Below, piece by piece: positions 17,249 through 25,047 of a stretch of 64,000 bases of DNA. Location: the NCBI GenBank assembly GCA_022768865.1, contig JALELH010000018.1, positions 44,215-108,214 of the forward strand, read 5' to 3'. The position numbers were made by a program, and so were the translations under genes. Every line of letters begins with the position of its first letter. The stretch's first letter is position 1. Source of the stretch: Spirochaetia bacterium. GTDB lineage: Bacteria; Spirochaetota; Spirochaetia; Treponematales; Treponemataceae. Under the pieces are notes generated by a model. It had not been told where the DNA came from. It did not search any database and worked only from the letters and a program-made list of their open reading frames with translations.

Positions 17249-17857
17249 TTATACGCTTTTTCCAAGATAACCAAAAACCAAACTGTATGCCAGAATGGTC
17301 CATGGTTTTGAAGTTAAAAGTATAATAATAAACTTTTTGTATGACAAATGGGTCAACCCCGAAAAGTAACACAAAAAGTCATCAGGCGAAAAAGGAAAGG
17401 TAATTGCTATCCAGAGAAATACTGAATAGTTTTTTCTGTTCCTGTTTAGCCACTTTATACATTTATTATAATGCTTTTCTCCCATAAGCGAACTTACAAA
17501 AGAAACTCCAAATTTACGTGACAAGGTAAAGGCAAGAATGGATCCTGCACAAATACCTATGTAACTGCAAAAAAAGCCTTCAACTGTACCAAACAAAGTA
17601 GCACCTACAATGCACCCCAAAGCACCCGGAATTACAGTGTAAACTACTTTTACTGCCTGGAAGAAAGCCAGAACCAAAGGCCCGTATATTCCAAAGGAGT
17701 CAATATATTCCCGAAGACTATCCTCGGATTTAAATCTTCCCTTTGAATATTCATAGACAAAAAAAAACGTCATGGCAATAAAGCTAAGAAAAAAAACAAT
17801 CGTAAGAACTTTCTTTACGTTTTTGCCTGAAAAATTTTTGTCCTCTTTTACTTCCAT
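17249..17857 (-). CDS. TVP38/TMEM64 (SNARE-associated, DedA-like) membrane protein
   Basis: 202 residues with about five membrane helices. The central VIPGALGCIVGATLFGTVEGFF...GICAGSILAFTLSRKFG matches the SNARE_assoc (PF09335) re-entrant-loop region. Related DedA/TMEM64 proteins act as lipid scramblases or in lipid-carrier recycling, which would suit its place 16 nt before pssA-psd (inference). Confidence 0.85.
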   Translation of the reverse strand: MEVKEDKNFSGKNVKKVLTIVFFLSFIAMTFFFVYEYSKGRFKSEDSLREYIDSFGIYGPLVLAFFQAVKVVYTVIPGALGCIVGATLFGTVEGFFCSYIGICAGSILAFTLSRKFGVSFVSSLMGEKHYNKCIKWLNRNRKNYSVFLWIAITFPFSPDDFLCYFSGLTHLSYKKFIIILLTSKPWTILAYSLVFGYLGKSV

Positions 17858-17917
17858 AACTGTACGAGTCTAACAGATTTTGAAAAAAATATATAGATGG
17901 AAGTAAAATATAACAAT

Positions 17918-18583
17918 TTATTGCTTTTCCCCTTTCAAAAATGGTTCTGCAACTTTTACCTGAAAAAAGTCAACTAAAGGACCCATAAAAAAGGCCGTAA
18001 CAATTGTTGCAATTCCAACAACAGACTGAATGCCGTCAATTTTTTTCGTTGCAAGAAGATAAAATCCTACGCCAGAAGCAACACAAACCACATCTGTAAT
18101 AATCCTTATGTATTTAAATTTCCAGACATGCCATGTATTAGAAATAATCAAGGCAACAGCATCATAGGTTGAAACGCCTAAATCTGCCGTAATGTAAAAA
18201 GACGATGCAAAACAAAGTATTCCGAATCCTATAACAAGAAAAGCGATGCGAAGGGTAAGGGCAGGGGCCGGAAACAAATTCTGCAGCAGCTCAAAAGAAA
18301 ACTGAACCACATAACCAAGCAGAAATAAATTTATGAACGTGGCAAGACCTATATAATGCCTGTCAAAAATCAGACTGAATAAAAGCAAAACTGCATTGGC
18401 AATCATATAAAGGGTTCCAAAATTAATTGGAATCAGGGCATCAAGGCCTGCCATTAAAGACTGAAATGGATCAATTCCAAAAACTGAGTTCTTAAAAAAA
18501 CCGACAGCAATGCCGCTTACAAGAACTCCAATCGTACTCATAAGACAGCGTTTTACAAAATGGTCACGCTTAAAAACATTCAT
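17918..18583 (-). CDS. YitT/YczE-like membrane protein
   Basis: 221 residues with five to six membrane helices. The internal repeat-like GISVGFFKNSVFGIDPFQSL and FYITADLGVSTYDAVALI (GxDP / GxSTYD) is characteristic of the YczE/YyaS/YitT group of unassigned membrane proteins. Shine-Dalgarno GGAGG, 7 nt spacing. It lies 60 nt upstream of the TVP38 gene and may head or share its operon. Function unknown. Confidence 0.75.
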   Translation of the reverse strand: MNVFKRDHFVKRCLMSTIGVLVSGIAVGFFKNSVFGIDPFQSLMAGLDALIPINFGTLYMIANAVLLLFSLIFDRHYIGLATFINLFLLGYVVQFSFELLQNLFPAPALTLRIAFLVIGFGILCFASSFYITADLGVSTYDAVALIISNTWHVWKFKYIRIITDVVCVASGVGFYLLATKKIDGIQSVVGIATIVTAFFMGPLVDFFQVKVAEPFLKGEKQ

Positions 18584-18604
18584 TTATTTTCCTCCATAAT
18601 AAAA

Positions 18605-19411
18605 TTAAAACTGCAAATAAAACCAGCGGTAAATTGCATCAAGACGTTCATTCATAAGTTTTTTTATTACTCTTCTTATGCTGAACATCTTTAAAATATT
18701 TTCATAATTGGCATCTGCTGAAATATAAAAAAGGAAGTCATCACCACAATCCGTAACATGAATATTGATTTTAAGATTTTCCTTTCTGCAGGCTTTTATT
18801 CCAAACAGCCCCAGATTACTTAAATTTTTTATTGAAAGATAAAGTTCATTCTGGTTCATTTTATAATTAAGGACAAAAACTAAATTACCCAAAAGCCTGT
18901 CCTGCTGGTAGCAGTAAATTTTTTTACCATCGCAATTTTTTGTAACTTCATCAGGAATGACTTTATCTTTCTGGGGCTTTTCCAAAGTGCAGACTTTTTT
19001 ATATAGAACAATTCCATCAGGATCTGATTCTGAAAACCTGTAGCACATTCCGCTCATGTTGGACAAAGCAGTAAAAATTTCAGAAATATTTTCTATTGAA
19101 ATTTCACTTACACTTTTCTGGCCGTCCTTTGCACCGGCAAGAAGTTCTTTTTTTGAAATTAAATATAAAAACTCGGCAGTGTAGGGACTGTCTTTTTTTT
19201 CTATCCTAGAATTTATAATTTCTTCCCTATAATGACTTAAAGGTACAAGAGAAAGTGAATTGTCTTCTTCTTCGTGTATAACCCTAACATTTTTTGTCTT
19301 CACAAGTTCTTCAACAAATTCAGCGGGAACTACTTCATCTATTGTAGAAGCAAAAAACCAAGTATGAATAAAAATACTTAAAATAATTAAAATGCTTATT
19401 TTTTTTTCCAC
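18605..19411 (-). CDS. Exported spirochaete-type protein (paralogue of the 47.5-kb gene)
   Basis: 268 residues with a signal peptide (ILIILSIFIHTWFFASTID). It shares a C-terminal core with the protein at 47537-48298: VTDCGDDFLFYISADANYE against IDCGDEYLVYMAMKADF, and both end in RLDAIYRWF / RLDAIYGCF. Both also have an N-terminal VPAEFVEEL/ENYEKLKKDG region then LVPLSHYRE. I believe databases call this DUF6675, from memory. Function unknown; probably periplasmic. GTG start; TAAGAT -10 is exactly 6 nt upstream with an extended TGG, so the message is probably leaderless. Confidence 0.75.
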   Translation of the reverse strand: MEKKISILIILSIFIHTWFFASTIDEVVPAEFVEELVKTKNVRVIHEEEDNSLSLVPLSHYREEIINSRIEKKDSPYTAEFLYLISKKELLAGAKDGQKSVSEISIENISEIFTALSNMSGMCYRFSESDPDGIVLYKKVCTLEKPQKDKVIPDEVTKNCDGKKIYCYQQDRLLGNLVFVLNYKMNQNELYLSIKNLSNLGLFGIKACRKENLKINIHVTDCGDDFLFYISADANYENILKMFSIRRVIKKLMNERLDAIYRWFYLQF

Positions 19412-19453
19412 GAATAAATCTTACCACACAATTATAAATTTTAAAACTTTTTA

Positions 19454-19482
19454 TTGACAAATGACATTTTCTATAATACAAT
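19454..19482 (+). promoter_or_regulatory. Promoter of rubrerythrin gene
   Basis: Consensus -35 TTGACA (19454-19459), 17-bp spacer, -10 TACAAT (19477-19482). The start is predicted near 19489, inside the Fur/PerR box. Confidence 0.8.
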
Positions 19483-19487
19483 CAATA

Positions 19488-19502
19488 TTGTAATGATTAC
19501 AA
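19488..19502. promoter_or_regulatory. Fur/PerR-type operator
   Basis: TTGTAATGATTACAA is a perfect 7-1-7 inverted repeat, matching the PerR box pattern (TTATAATnATTATAA) at most positions. It covers the predicted transcription start of the rubrerythrin gene, and a PerR-like gene lies directly downstream. Confidence 0.85.
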
Positions 19503-19547
19503 ATTACTAATCTAACAAGACAACAACATTTTTGGAGGAATTTTAAT

Positions 19548-20084
19548 ATGAAGAAATGGAGATGTAAAGTTTGCGGTTATGTTCACACTGGAGATAATGC
19601 ACCTGAAGTATGTCCACAGTGTAAGGCAAAGAATCCATGGGTAGAAGTTAAGGAAGATGCAGGATTTGCATGCGAACACGAAGTTGGAGTTGCACAGGGT
19701 CTTGATGCAGAAGTTGTTCAGGGACTCCGCGATAACTTTAACGGTGAATGTTCAGAAGTCGGAATGTATCTTGCAATGAGCCGCCAGGCAGAACGTGAAG
19801 GCTACCCTGAAATTGCAGAAGCTTACAAGCGCTATGCTTTTGAAGAAGCAGAACATGCAGCAAAATTTGCAGAACTTCTTGGCGAAGTTTTAACAAAGAG
19901 CACAAAAGAAAACCTTAAGATGAGGGCAGATGCAGAAGCAGGTGCCTGTGAAGGAAAACTTGCCCTTGCAAAACGTGCAAAAGAACTTGGCTACGATGCT
20001 GTTCATGATACAGTTCACGAAATGGCTAAAGACGAAGCACGCCACGGTGCAGGCTTCAAGGGTCTTCTCAAAAGATATTTCTAA
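19548..20084 (+). CDS. Reverse-type rubrerythrin (rubredoxin domain N-terminal)
   Basis: 178 residues. A rubredoxin-like Fe(Cys)4 domain comes first (KCKVCGYVH-type CKVCGY...CPQCKAKNP), followed by a four-helix ferritin-like diiron domain with Glu/His ligands ([47 protein letters not shown]). This order is the reverse of classical rubrerythrin and matches the NADH-peroxidase type of anaerobes. It reduces hydrogen peroxide in the cytoplasm. Shine-Dalgarno GGAGG. A perfect PerR-type box sits at its promoter. Confidence 0.95.
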   Translation: MKKWRCKVCGYVHTGDNAPEVCPQCKAKNPWVEVKEDAGFACEHEVGVAQGLDAEVVQGLRDNFNGECSEVGMYLAMSRQAEREGYPEIAEAYKRYAFEEAEHAAKFAELLGEVLTKSTKENLKMRADAEAGACEGKLALAKRAKELGYDAVHDTVHEMAKDEARHGAGFKGLLKRYF

Positions 20085-20105
20085 TTTTATTTAGTAAAAC
20101 TGATA

Positions 20106-20146
20106 CCAGAATCTGGATTAGTTTAATTCGGATTCTGGTTTTTTAT
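20106..20146 (+). terminator. Terminator after rubrerythrin
   Basis: CCAGAATC / GATTCTGG stem (20106-20113 with 20131-20138) followed by TTTTTTATTTT. The PerR-like gene starts 30 nt further on, so its expression may depend on read-through or a promoter overlapping the hairpin. Confidence 0.85.
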
Positions 20147-20175
20147 TTTATAAAACTTATTTAAGAGAAAGAAAA

Positions 20176-20598
20176 TTGATTACACAGCTTACAAAACAGG
20201 AAATTGCAGAAAAACTCACGTCAAAAAATATCCGGCCTTCGTTGCAGAGGATTGCTGTCTACGATTTTCTATTGAAAAATCCTGTTCATCCTACAGTTGA
20301 TACAATTTACGAATCTCTTTCCCAGACAATTCCAACTCTTTCCAAAACTACAGTTTACAACACCTTAAAACAATTTGCAGAAGCAGATCTTGTAACAACC
20401 ATTACCATTGAAGATGGTGAACTCAGGTTTGATGCAGATACAAGTGACCACATGCACTTTAAGTGCAGTTCCTGCGGCAATGTTTTTGATATTTTTGAAA
20501 AACTTAACATCGGATCAAATGTAATTCCCAAAGGATTCCAGCTTTTAAAAACCCAGACATACCTTTGGGGAATCTGCAAGGACTGTGCAAACCGCTAA
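20176..20598 (+). CDS. Fur-family regulator, PerR-like
   Basis: 140 residues, TTG start. Winged helix (~1-85: RPSLQRIAVYDFLLKNPVHPTVDTIY, TLSKTTVYNTLKQF) plus a dimerisation domain with the metal ligands of PerR: RFDADTSDHMHFKC and a structural zinc site CSSCG...CKDC. An Asp in the second part of the regulatory site (D of DADTSD) is compatible with peroxide sensing, as in PerR, rather than Fur. It is placed after rubrerythrin, whose promoter carries a matching box. Confidence 0.88.
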   Translation: MITQLTKQEIAEKLTSKNIRPSLQRIAVYDFLLKNPVHPTVDTIYESLSQTIPTLSKTTVYNTLKQFAEADLVTTITIEDGELRFDADTSDHMHFKCSSCGNVFDIFEKLNIGSNVIPKGFQLLKTQTYLWGICKDCANR

Positions 20599-20622
20599 CG
20601 ACAAAAGGGATTTTAACTTTCT

Positions 20623-21279
20623 TTACTGGAATAAAATCAATCCTTCGGGAACAAGTGAACGGTAACGTATACGGCATTCTACAATGGAAACAAGAACTAC
20701 AACTAAAGAAAACCAGAAAAAGAAACTGTCCATTTTAAATCCTGCAAAATAGTTGTAAATTCCATGCAATAAAATTGCAAGAATAAATGACAAAACTTTT
20801 GTGCTTCCATTTTTTATGCTGTAAACAAAAAGTCCTGAAAGCCCTGCACAAGCTGCATGAATTATAACTGCCGTAAGCATTCTTATTTCAAGATGTTCAA
20901 TTCCGGAAATTAAATAAACCATGGACTCAAAACATCCCAAGGCAAGCCCGCTTAAAATGGCACAGGAAAAAAACGAAGAAAGATTGTGCTTTTTTGAAAT
21001 AAAGAAAAGGAAAAGCATTTTTATGGTTTCTTCTACAATTCCATTGATTAAAAGACTTTTAACCAGAACCTGAAACAGCGAATGAACAGAAACCAAATGA
21101 TAGTATTCAATTGCAAACTGAATTGCAGCAATTGGAATTACCGCAAACAATCCAAGAAGAATTGAAAAAACTCCGCTAAGAAATTTAAATTCCTTAACAA
21201 GAATCAGCATGCAGGTAAAAACTGCAAGCAGGGGAAGAATGCAAATAATGACTGACGGAATAACTGGTCCTGAAAACAT
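20623..21279 (-). CDS. PrsW-like intramembrane metalloprotease family protein
   Basis: 218 residues with about seven membrane helices. Conserved membrane-embedded motifs are NGIVEETIKMLFLF (EExxK), AVIIHAACAGLSGL and LAILLHGIYNYF, the three signatures of the PrsW/CAAX-like protease group (PF13367). PrsW itself cleaves an anti-sigma factor; no sigma/anti-sigma pair is near. It starts 3 nt after the stop of a TetR regulator gene, so the pair forms an operon and the regulator may respond to envelope or lipid signals. Confidence 0.75.
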   Translation of the reverse strand: MFSGPVIPSVIICILPLLAVFTCMLILVKEFKFLSGVFSILLGLFAVIPIAAIQFAIEYYHLVSVHSLFQVLVKSLLINGIVEETIKMLFLFFISKKHNLSSFFSCAILSGLALGCFESMVYLISGIEHLEIRMLTAVIIHAACAGLSGLFVYSIKNGSTKVLSFILAILLHGIYNYFAGFKMDSFFFWFSLVVVLVSIVECRIRYRSLVPEGLILFQ

Positions 21280-21282
21280 AAC

Positions 21283-21876
21283 TTAAATCCTGAACTGTTC
21301 AACTGTAAAATCAACGATACTTCTCATTTGATCAAGGCTGACCTGATTTAAAACTCCAAGCCGGAAAATGCCCGATTCAAGAAGTGCATAAAATAAATCA
21401 TTCATCTCTTTTACTGAAACATTTTTTATTTCGCCTTTTTTCTGCCCGCGTATAATAATCGTGCTCATAAGGTGAATGATCCTGATTACACGTTTCCTGA
21501 TGCGCTCGTTAATGTCAACACCGCCTTTTTCAAGCTGCATTAAATACATTTTCAGAACCTTAAAAAATTTACTGTTCTTTTCCTCAATATCAAAAATCTT
21601 AAAAAAAATCTTTTTAAGGCAATCAATTGAATGAAGATTTGGTTCCTTAATAATTTCCATAAGCTGACGCTCTACATCATTTGTAAGCTGCTTAATGCTG
21701 AAAGAAAAAATTTCACGCTTGTTTTTAAAATAAATGTAAAGGGTAGTGCGGGTAATTCCGCAGCGGTCTGCAATTTTCTGGAAAGTTACATCTTCATATC
21801 CTTCTTCTATAAAAAGCTCAAAAGATTTTTCAAGTATTTCCTTTTTTCTTTTTTCGTGTTCAACAACAATAGCCAT
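21283..21876 (-). CDS. TetR/AcrR-family transcriptional regulator
   Basis: 197 residues. N-terminal helix-turn-helix (~10-60: ILEKSFELFIEEGYEDVTFQKIADRCGITRTTLYIYFKNK in full TetR_N form). The C-terminal ligand domain is not assignable. Shine-Dalgarno AAGG. First gene of a two-gene operon with the PrsW-like protein. Confidence 0.9.
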   Translation of the reverse strand: MAIVVEHEKRKKEILEKSFELFIEEGYEDVTFQKIADRCGITRTTLYIYFKNKREIFSFSIKQLTNDVERQLMEIIKEPNLHSIDCLKKIFFKIFDIEEKNSKFFKVLKMYLMQLEKGGVDINERIRKRVIRIIHLMSTIIIRGQKKGEIKNVSVKEMNDLFYALLESGIFRLGVLNQVSLDQMRSIVDFTVEQFRI

Positions 21877-21902
21877 TTTTTTGCCTTAATTTTTTCCGTG
21901 AA

Positions 21903-23057
21903 TCAGCGGTAAACATACAAAGTCGTATCAAGATTACCTGCTTTAAGTGACTTGACTGCAGTTGCTTTTTTACAGATACATTCCTGAAAATTTTTCTGAC
22001 TTGTAATCACACCCATCTGCCAGTTTTCAAAATCCACGAAAAGAGATTTCATTTCGCCGTAAAGCTCTTCTGCATCATCTTTATCCATAAGGCGTTCACC
22101 ATAAGGCGGATTGCAAAGAAGAAGTCCGGTTTCGTATGGAGCATGAATGTCCTTAAAATCGCTTTGAACAAAATCAGGACGTTCAATCCTTAAATCACTG
22201 CCAATAAGCTGCAGTGCACGCCCGGCCATTACGCAGGCATGTTCCGCATTTAACCTGGACCGCTCAACAGCAGCATTATCAATATCGCTGCCTGTAATAC
22301 GGCATTCTACATCAGTGCGGATTTTTGACGCCTCTTCTTTTTTTATTTCCATTGCCTGCCTTGAATCATAAATTACAAGATTTTCGTAAGCAAAACGTCT
22401 GCCTAAACCAGGTGCAATGTTGTGTGCATAAAGTGCGGCTTCTATTGCAATAGTTCCGCTTCCGCAGAAAGGATCGTGCAGGGGAGTCTTTCTGCGCCAC
22501 ATCATTTCCTGTAAAAGAACTGCAGCCGTAGTTTCACGAAGCGGTGCAATTCCTCCGTCTGTCCTGTAACCGCGCTTATGCAGGGCTTCTCCGCTTGTAT
22601 CAAGAAGAATCGATGCAACATTTTTATCAAGATAAACACGCACATCGCAGCTTTCACCGGTTTCCGGCATGGAAGCCATGTGCCATACATCGCAAAGTTT
22701 CGTGTAAATGGATTTTAAAATCATGGACTGAATGCTGTGTTCGCTGTTCAGCTTGCTTAAATGCACGCGCACTTTATCTACAACAACACGGACAGTTTTT
22801 TTAAGGTAATCCTGCCAGTTGATTTTATAGCAGCCTTCAAAAAGTTCATCAAAATTATAAGCCTTGTATTCTGCCAGCTGAATGTAAATGCGGTCACTTG
22901 TCCTGAGGCAATAATTTGCACGATACATTGCATCAAGATCACCGCTAAAAGTTACGCGCCCTGGAGCATGCCTGTCTATAAGAGAATAACCCAGATGTTT
23001 AATTTCATTGCCAAGTATTTTTTCTGCACCAACAGCACAGAGTGCAACATAAGTCAT
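21903..23057 (-). CDS. THUMP-domain class I RNA methyltransferase (RlmL/TrmN-like)
   Basis: 384 residues from the ATG at 23057 (GGCGG upstream); the ORF-track start adds 15 residues without family resemblance. N-terminal THUMP domain (~1-150) with CAVGAEKILGNEIKHLGY. The catalytic Rossmann domain carries DPFCGSGTIAIEAAL (SAM binding) and LLLCNPPYGERL (the NPPY motif of N2-guanosine/N6-adenine methyltransferases). Likely 23S rRNA m2G methylation as in RlmL. It is divergent from the pseudouridine synthase gene across a 509-bp repeat-filled gap. Confidence 0.9.
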   Translation of the reverse strand: MTYVALCAVGAEKILGNEIKHLGYSLIDRHAPGRVTFSGDLDAMYRANYCLRTSDRIYIQLAEYKAYNFDELFEGCYKINWQDYLKKTVRVVVDKVRVHLSKLNSEHSIQSMILKSIYTKLCDVWHMASMPETGESCDVRVYLDKNVASILLDTSGEALHKRGYRTDGGIAPLRETTAAVLLQEMMWRRKTPLHDPFCGSGTIAIEAALYAHNIAPGLGRRFAYENLVIYDSRQAMEIKKEEASKIRTDVECRITGSDIDNAAVERSRLNAEHACVMAGRALQLIGSDLRIERPDFVQSDFKDIHAPYETGLLLCNPPYGERLMDKDDAEELYGEMKSLFVDFENWQMGVITSQKNFQECICKKATAVKSLKAGNLDTTLYVYR

Positions 23058-23199
23058 TTTAGCCGCCTGTAAAAATATAAATCTATTATGACATTTTAGC
23101 ATTTTTTGTAAAGTCTGTCTTTGCCCTATAAAATATTTCTTTTACTTTTTTTGCTTTTATGAGTGCCGTTCATTTTTTCACTGGAATTACAAAACAGCC

Positions 23200-23454
23200 T
23201 TTACAAGAACTTCGAAGAAGTTCTTGGGGGAAAAACGCCGAAAGCTGGCGTAAGTAAATACAATTTTAGAAACTTTTATCCGCTAAAACTTTCGCCATTT
23301 CGGCGGCTTTTCCCCTTTGTGAACCTAGTTCACATTTTGTCTTTGTGAACACAGTTCACATGTACATGTGAGTGTCGTTCACATGCGCGTGTGAGTGCTG
23401 TTCACATGCGTTAAAGAACATGGTTCACATGTATTGGTGACTGGCACTCTTTTT
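23200..23454. repeat. Composite structured repeat, long copy (with GTGAAC palindrome array)
   Basis: Fills most of the 509-bp gap between the THUMP gene and the pseudouridine synthase gene. In order: TTTACAAGAACTTC, which opens a perfect hairpin (23204-23226); a ~90-bp imperfect hairpin (GGGGAAAAACGCCGAAA...TTTCGGCGGCTTTTCCCC, ~23225-23316); palindromes GTGAACCTAGTTCAC (23319-23333) and GTGAACACAGTTCAC (23345-23359); then several GTGAGTGYYGTTCACATG modules; finally GAGTGC (23393) pairing with GCACTC (23444) before TTTTT. The last 64 bp (23391-23454) are identical to 42936-42999. Confidence 0.85.
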
Positions 23455-23531
23455 AGGTAAACTGCAATAGCAAATTCTACATTTTTGGCTGTTTTATAAG
23501 GTATGTGCGGGAATAATTCCGTTAATTTTTA

Positions 23532-23560
23532 ATGACATAATCAATTTTTGAGGGTAAAAT
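23532..23560 (+). promoter_or_regulatory. Promoter of the RluA-family gene
   Basis: ATGACA (23532-23537), 17-bp spacer, TAAAAT (23555-23560), then exactly 6 nt to the ATG. AAGGA just before the ATG would not be transcribed in full if the start is at the ATG. Confidence 0.55.
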
Positions 23561-23566
23561 AAAGGA

Positions 23567-24331
23567 ATGAAGCAAAACAATGACTATACTGTAATTTACA
23601 GTGATGACGACGTTGTCGTCTTTAATAAAAGAAGCGGACTCCTGATTGCAGCTGACAGATACGATGCAGAAGCACCACGCCTTGATGTGGCTGCAGAAAA
23701 AGAATTTGGACGTCTTTTTGCAGTTCACCGTATAGACAAGGATACCAGCGGACTTGTAATTTATGCAAGAAATCCGGAAGCCCATAAAGCCCTTTCCAAA
23801 CAGTTTGAAAAACGAACGGTAGCTAAAACCTATCACTGCCTTGTAAAAGGTCACCCAACCTGGGATAATCTGAACATTGACTTACCTTTACAGCCAGACG
23901 GAGATGACCGCCACCGAACAGTCGTTAATAAAAGATTTGGAAAGCCGTCTAAGACTTATTTTGAAAATCTTGGCAATTGCGGACCATTTTCATGGATTAT
24001 CGCAAAGCCGCATACAGGAAGGACACATCAGATCAGGGCACATCTTCAGTCAACTGGTTTTCCTATTGTTTGTGACCCCTTATACAGCGGAAACCAGCAT
24101 CCTGTTTTACTAAGTGATTTTAAACGCAAATACAACGGTGATTTACTTGACGAACGTCCTTTGTTAAACAGACTTGCCCTTCATGCTTATTCCCTTGAAA
24201 TAAATCACCCAAAAACAAACGAACGACTATTATTCAAGGCTCCTTATCCACGGGACTTAGAAGCAGTTCGTAAACAGCTGTCCAAACTATTTAAAATAGA
24301 CCCTTTAGGACAAAAGACGGATGAATGCTAG
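23567..24331 (+). CDS. RluA-family rRNA/tRNA pseudouridine synthase
   Basis: 254 residues. The catalytic motif RIDKDTSGLVIYAR holds the nucleophilic Asp; KTYHCLVKG and GRTHQIRAHLQSTGFPIVCDPLY complete the RluA (PF00849) fold. There is no S4 domain at the N-terminus, so it is a short RluA/RluC-like enzyme. It isomerises specific uridines in RNA in the cytoplasm; the site cannot be told. It lies downstream of the long structured repeat. Confidence 0.9.
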   Translation: MKQNNDYTVIYSDDDVVVFNKRSGLLIAADRYDAEAPRLDVAAEKEFGRLFAVHRIDKDTSGLVIYARNPEAHKALSKQFEKRTVAKTYHCLVKGHPTWDNLNIDLPLQPDGDDRHRTVVNKRFGKPSKTYFENLGNCGPFSWIIAKPHTGRTHQIRAHLQSTGFPIVCDPLYSGNQHPVLLSDFKRKYNGDLLDERPLLNRLALHAYSLEINHPKTNERLLFKAPYPRDLEAVRKQLSKLFKIDPLGQKTDEC

Positions 24332-24391
24332 ATTTACATAAATACACCTTTATCATTGCACTGATAAAATAATACTTTAAGGAGGACTAAC

Positions 24392-25042
24392 ATGAAGAAA
24401 TTTATCACAATCGGCAGGGAATACGGTGCCGGTGGAAACAAAATCGGAGAACTTGTGGCAAAGGAACTTGGCATTGCTTTTTATGACAGCGAAATTATCG
24501 ATCTTGCCGCAAAGGATTCAGGACTTTCACCTGAGTTTATAAAAAACACAGAACAGAATCTTTCAAGCGGATGGCTTTATACGCTTTTGCTTGGCTCCGG
24601 TTACAATACTCCGGGAACAGGAGCCAGCCGCCTTGGGCTTGGTCCTCAGACACTGAATGTTTCCCTTGCAGATCAGGTTTTTTATGCCCAAAGGGACACA
24701 ATAATCAACCTTGCAAAAAAAGGTCCATGCGTTCTTGTCGGCAGATGTTCAGATTATGTCCTGCGCCACTGTGAAGAAATACCACGTTCTGAAGTCCTTA
24801 ACATTTTTATCTATGCTCCGCTTGCAGATAAAGTTAAGCGCGCAATAGAAGAAAATGGCTTAAATCCGGAAACTGCGGAACGTGATGTAAAACTGATTGA
24901 TAAGCGCCGTGCTAATCATTACAACACCTTTACGGAACGGACATGGGGAAACAGAAGCCATTATGATCTTGTTGTAAACAGTTCCCTTCTTGGAATTGAA
25001 AAAACAGCAAAAATGATTGCTGAAATTGCAAGGCAGGCTTAA
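24392..25042 (+). CDS. Cytidylate kinase-like protein
   Basis: 216 residues of the cytidylate-kinase-like group (PF13189): GREYGAGGNKIGELVAKELGIAFYD resembles a P-loop with YGAGGNKI, and VLVGRCSDYVL and KRRANHYNTFTERTWG (LID-like Arg region) follow. Members are found next to many bacterial genes and their phosphate acceptor is usually unproven. Shine-Dalgarno GGAGG. Converges on the CorC-type gene 6 bp away. Confidence 0.85.
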   Translation: MKKFITIGREYGAGGNKIGELVAKELGIAFYDSEIIDLAAKDSGLSPEFIKNTEQNLSSGWLYTLLLGSGYNTPGTGASRLGLGPQTLNVSLADQVFYAQRDTIINLAKKGPCVLVGRCSDYVLRHCEEIPRSEVLNIFIYAPLADKVKRAIEENGLNPETAERDVKLIDKRRANHYNTFTERTWGNRSHYDLVVNSSLLGIEKTAKMIAEIARQA

Positions 25043-25047
25043 ACAAT

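Noticed and set aside
23319-23454. CRISPR-like array of GTGAAC repeats
   Set aside because: Units are short palindromes with 3-nt centres, and spacing is irregular. There are no constant-length spacers and no cas genes.
23440-23465. Sigma-54 promoter (TGGCAC) in the repeat before the RluA-family gene
   Set aside because: TGGCAC is present but no GC-type -12 element follows at the right distance; the same bases form the hairpin arm GCACTC.
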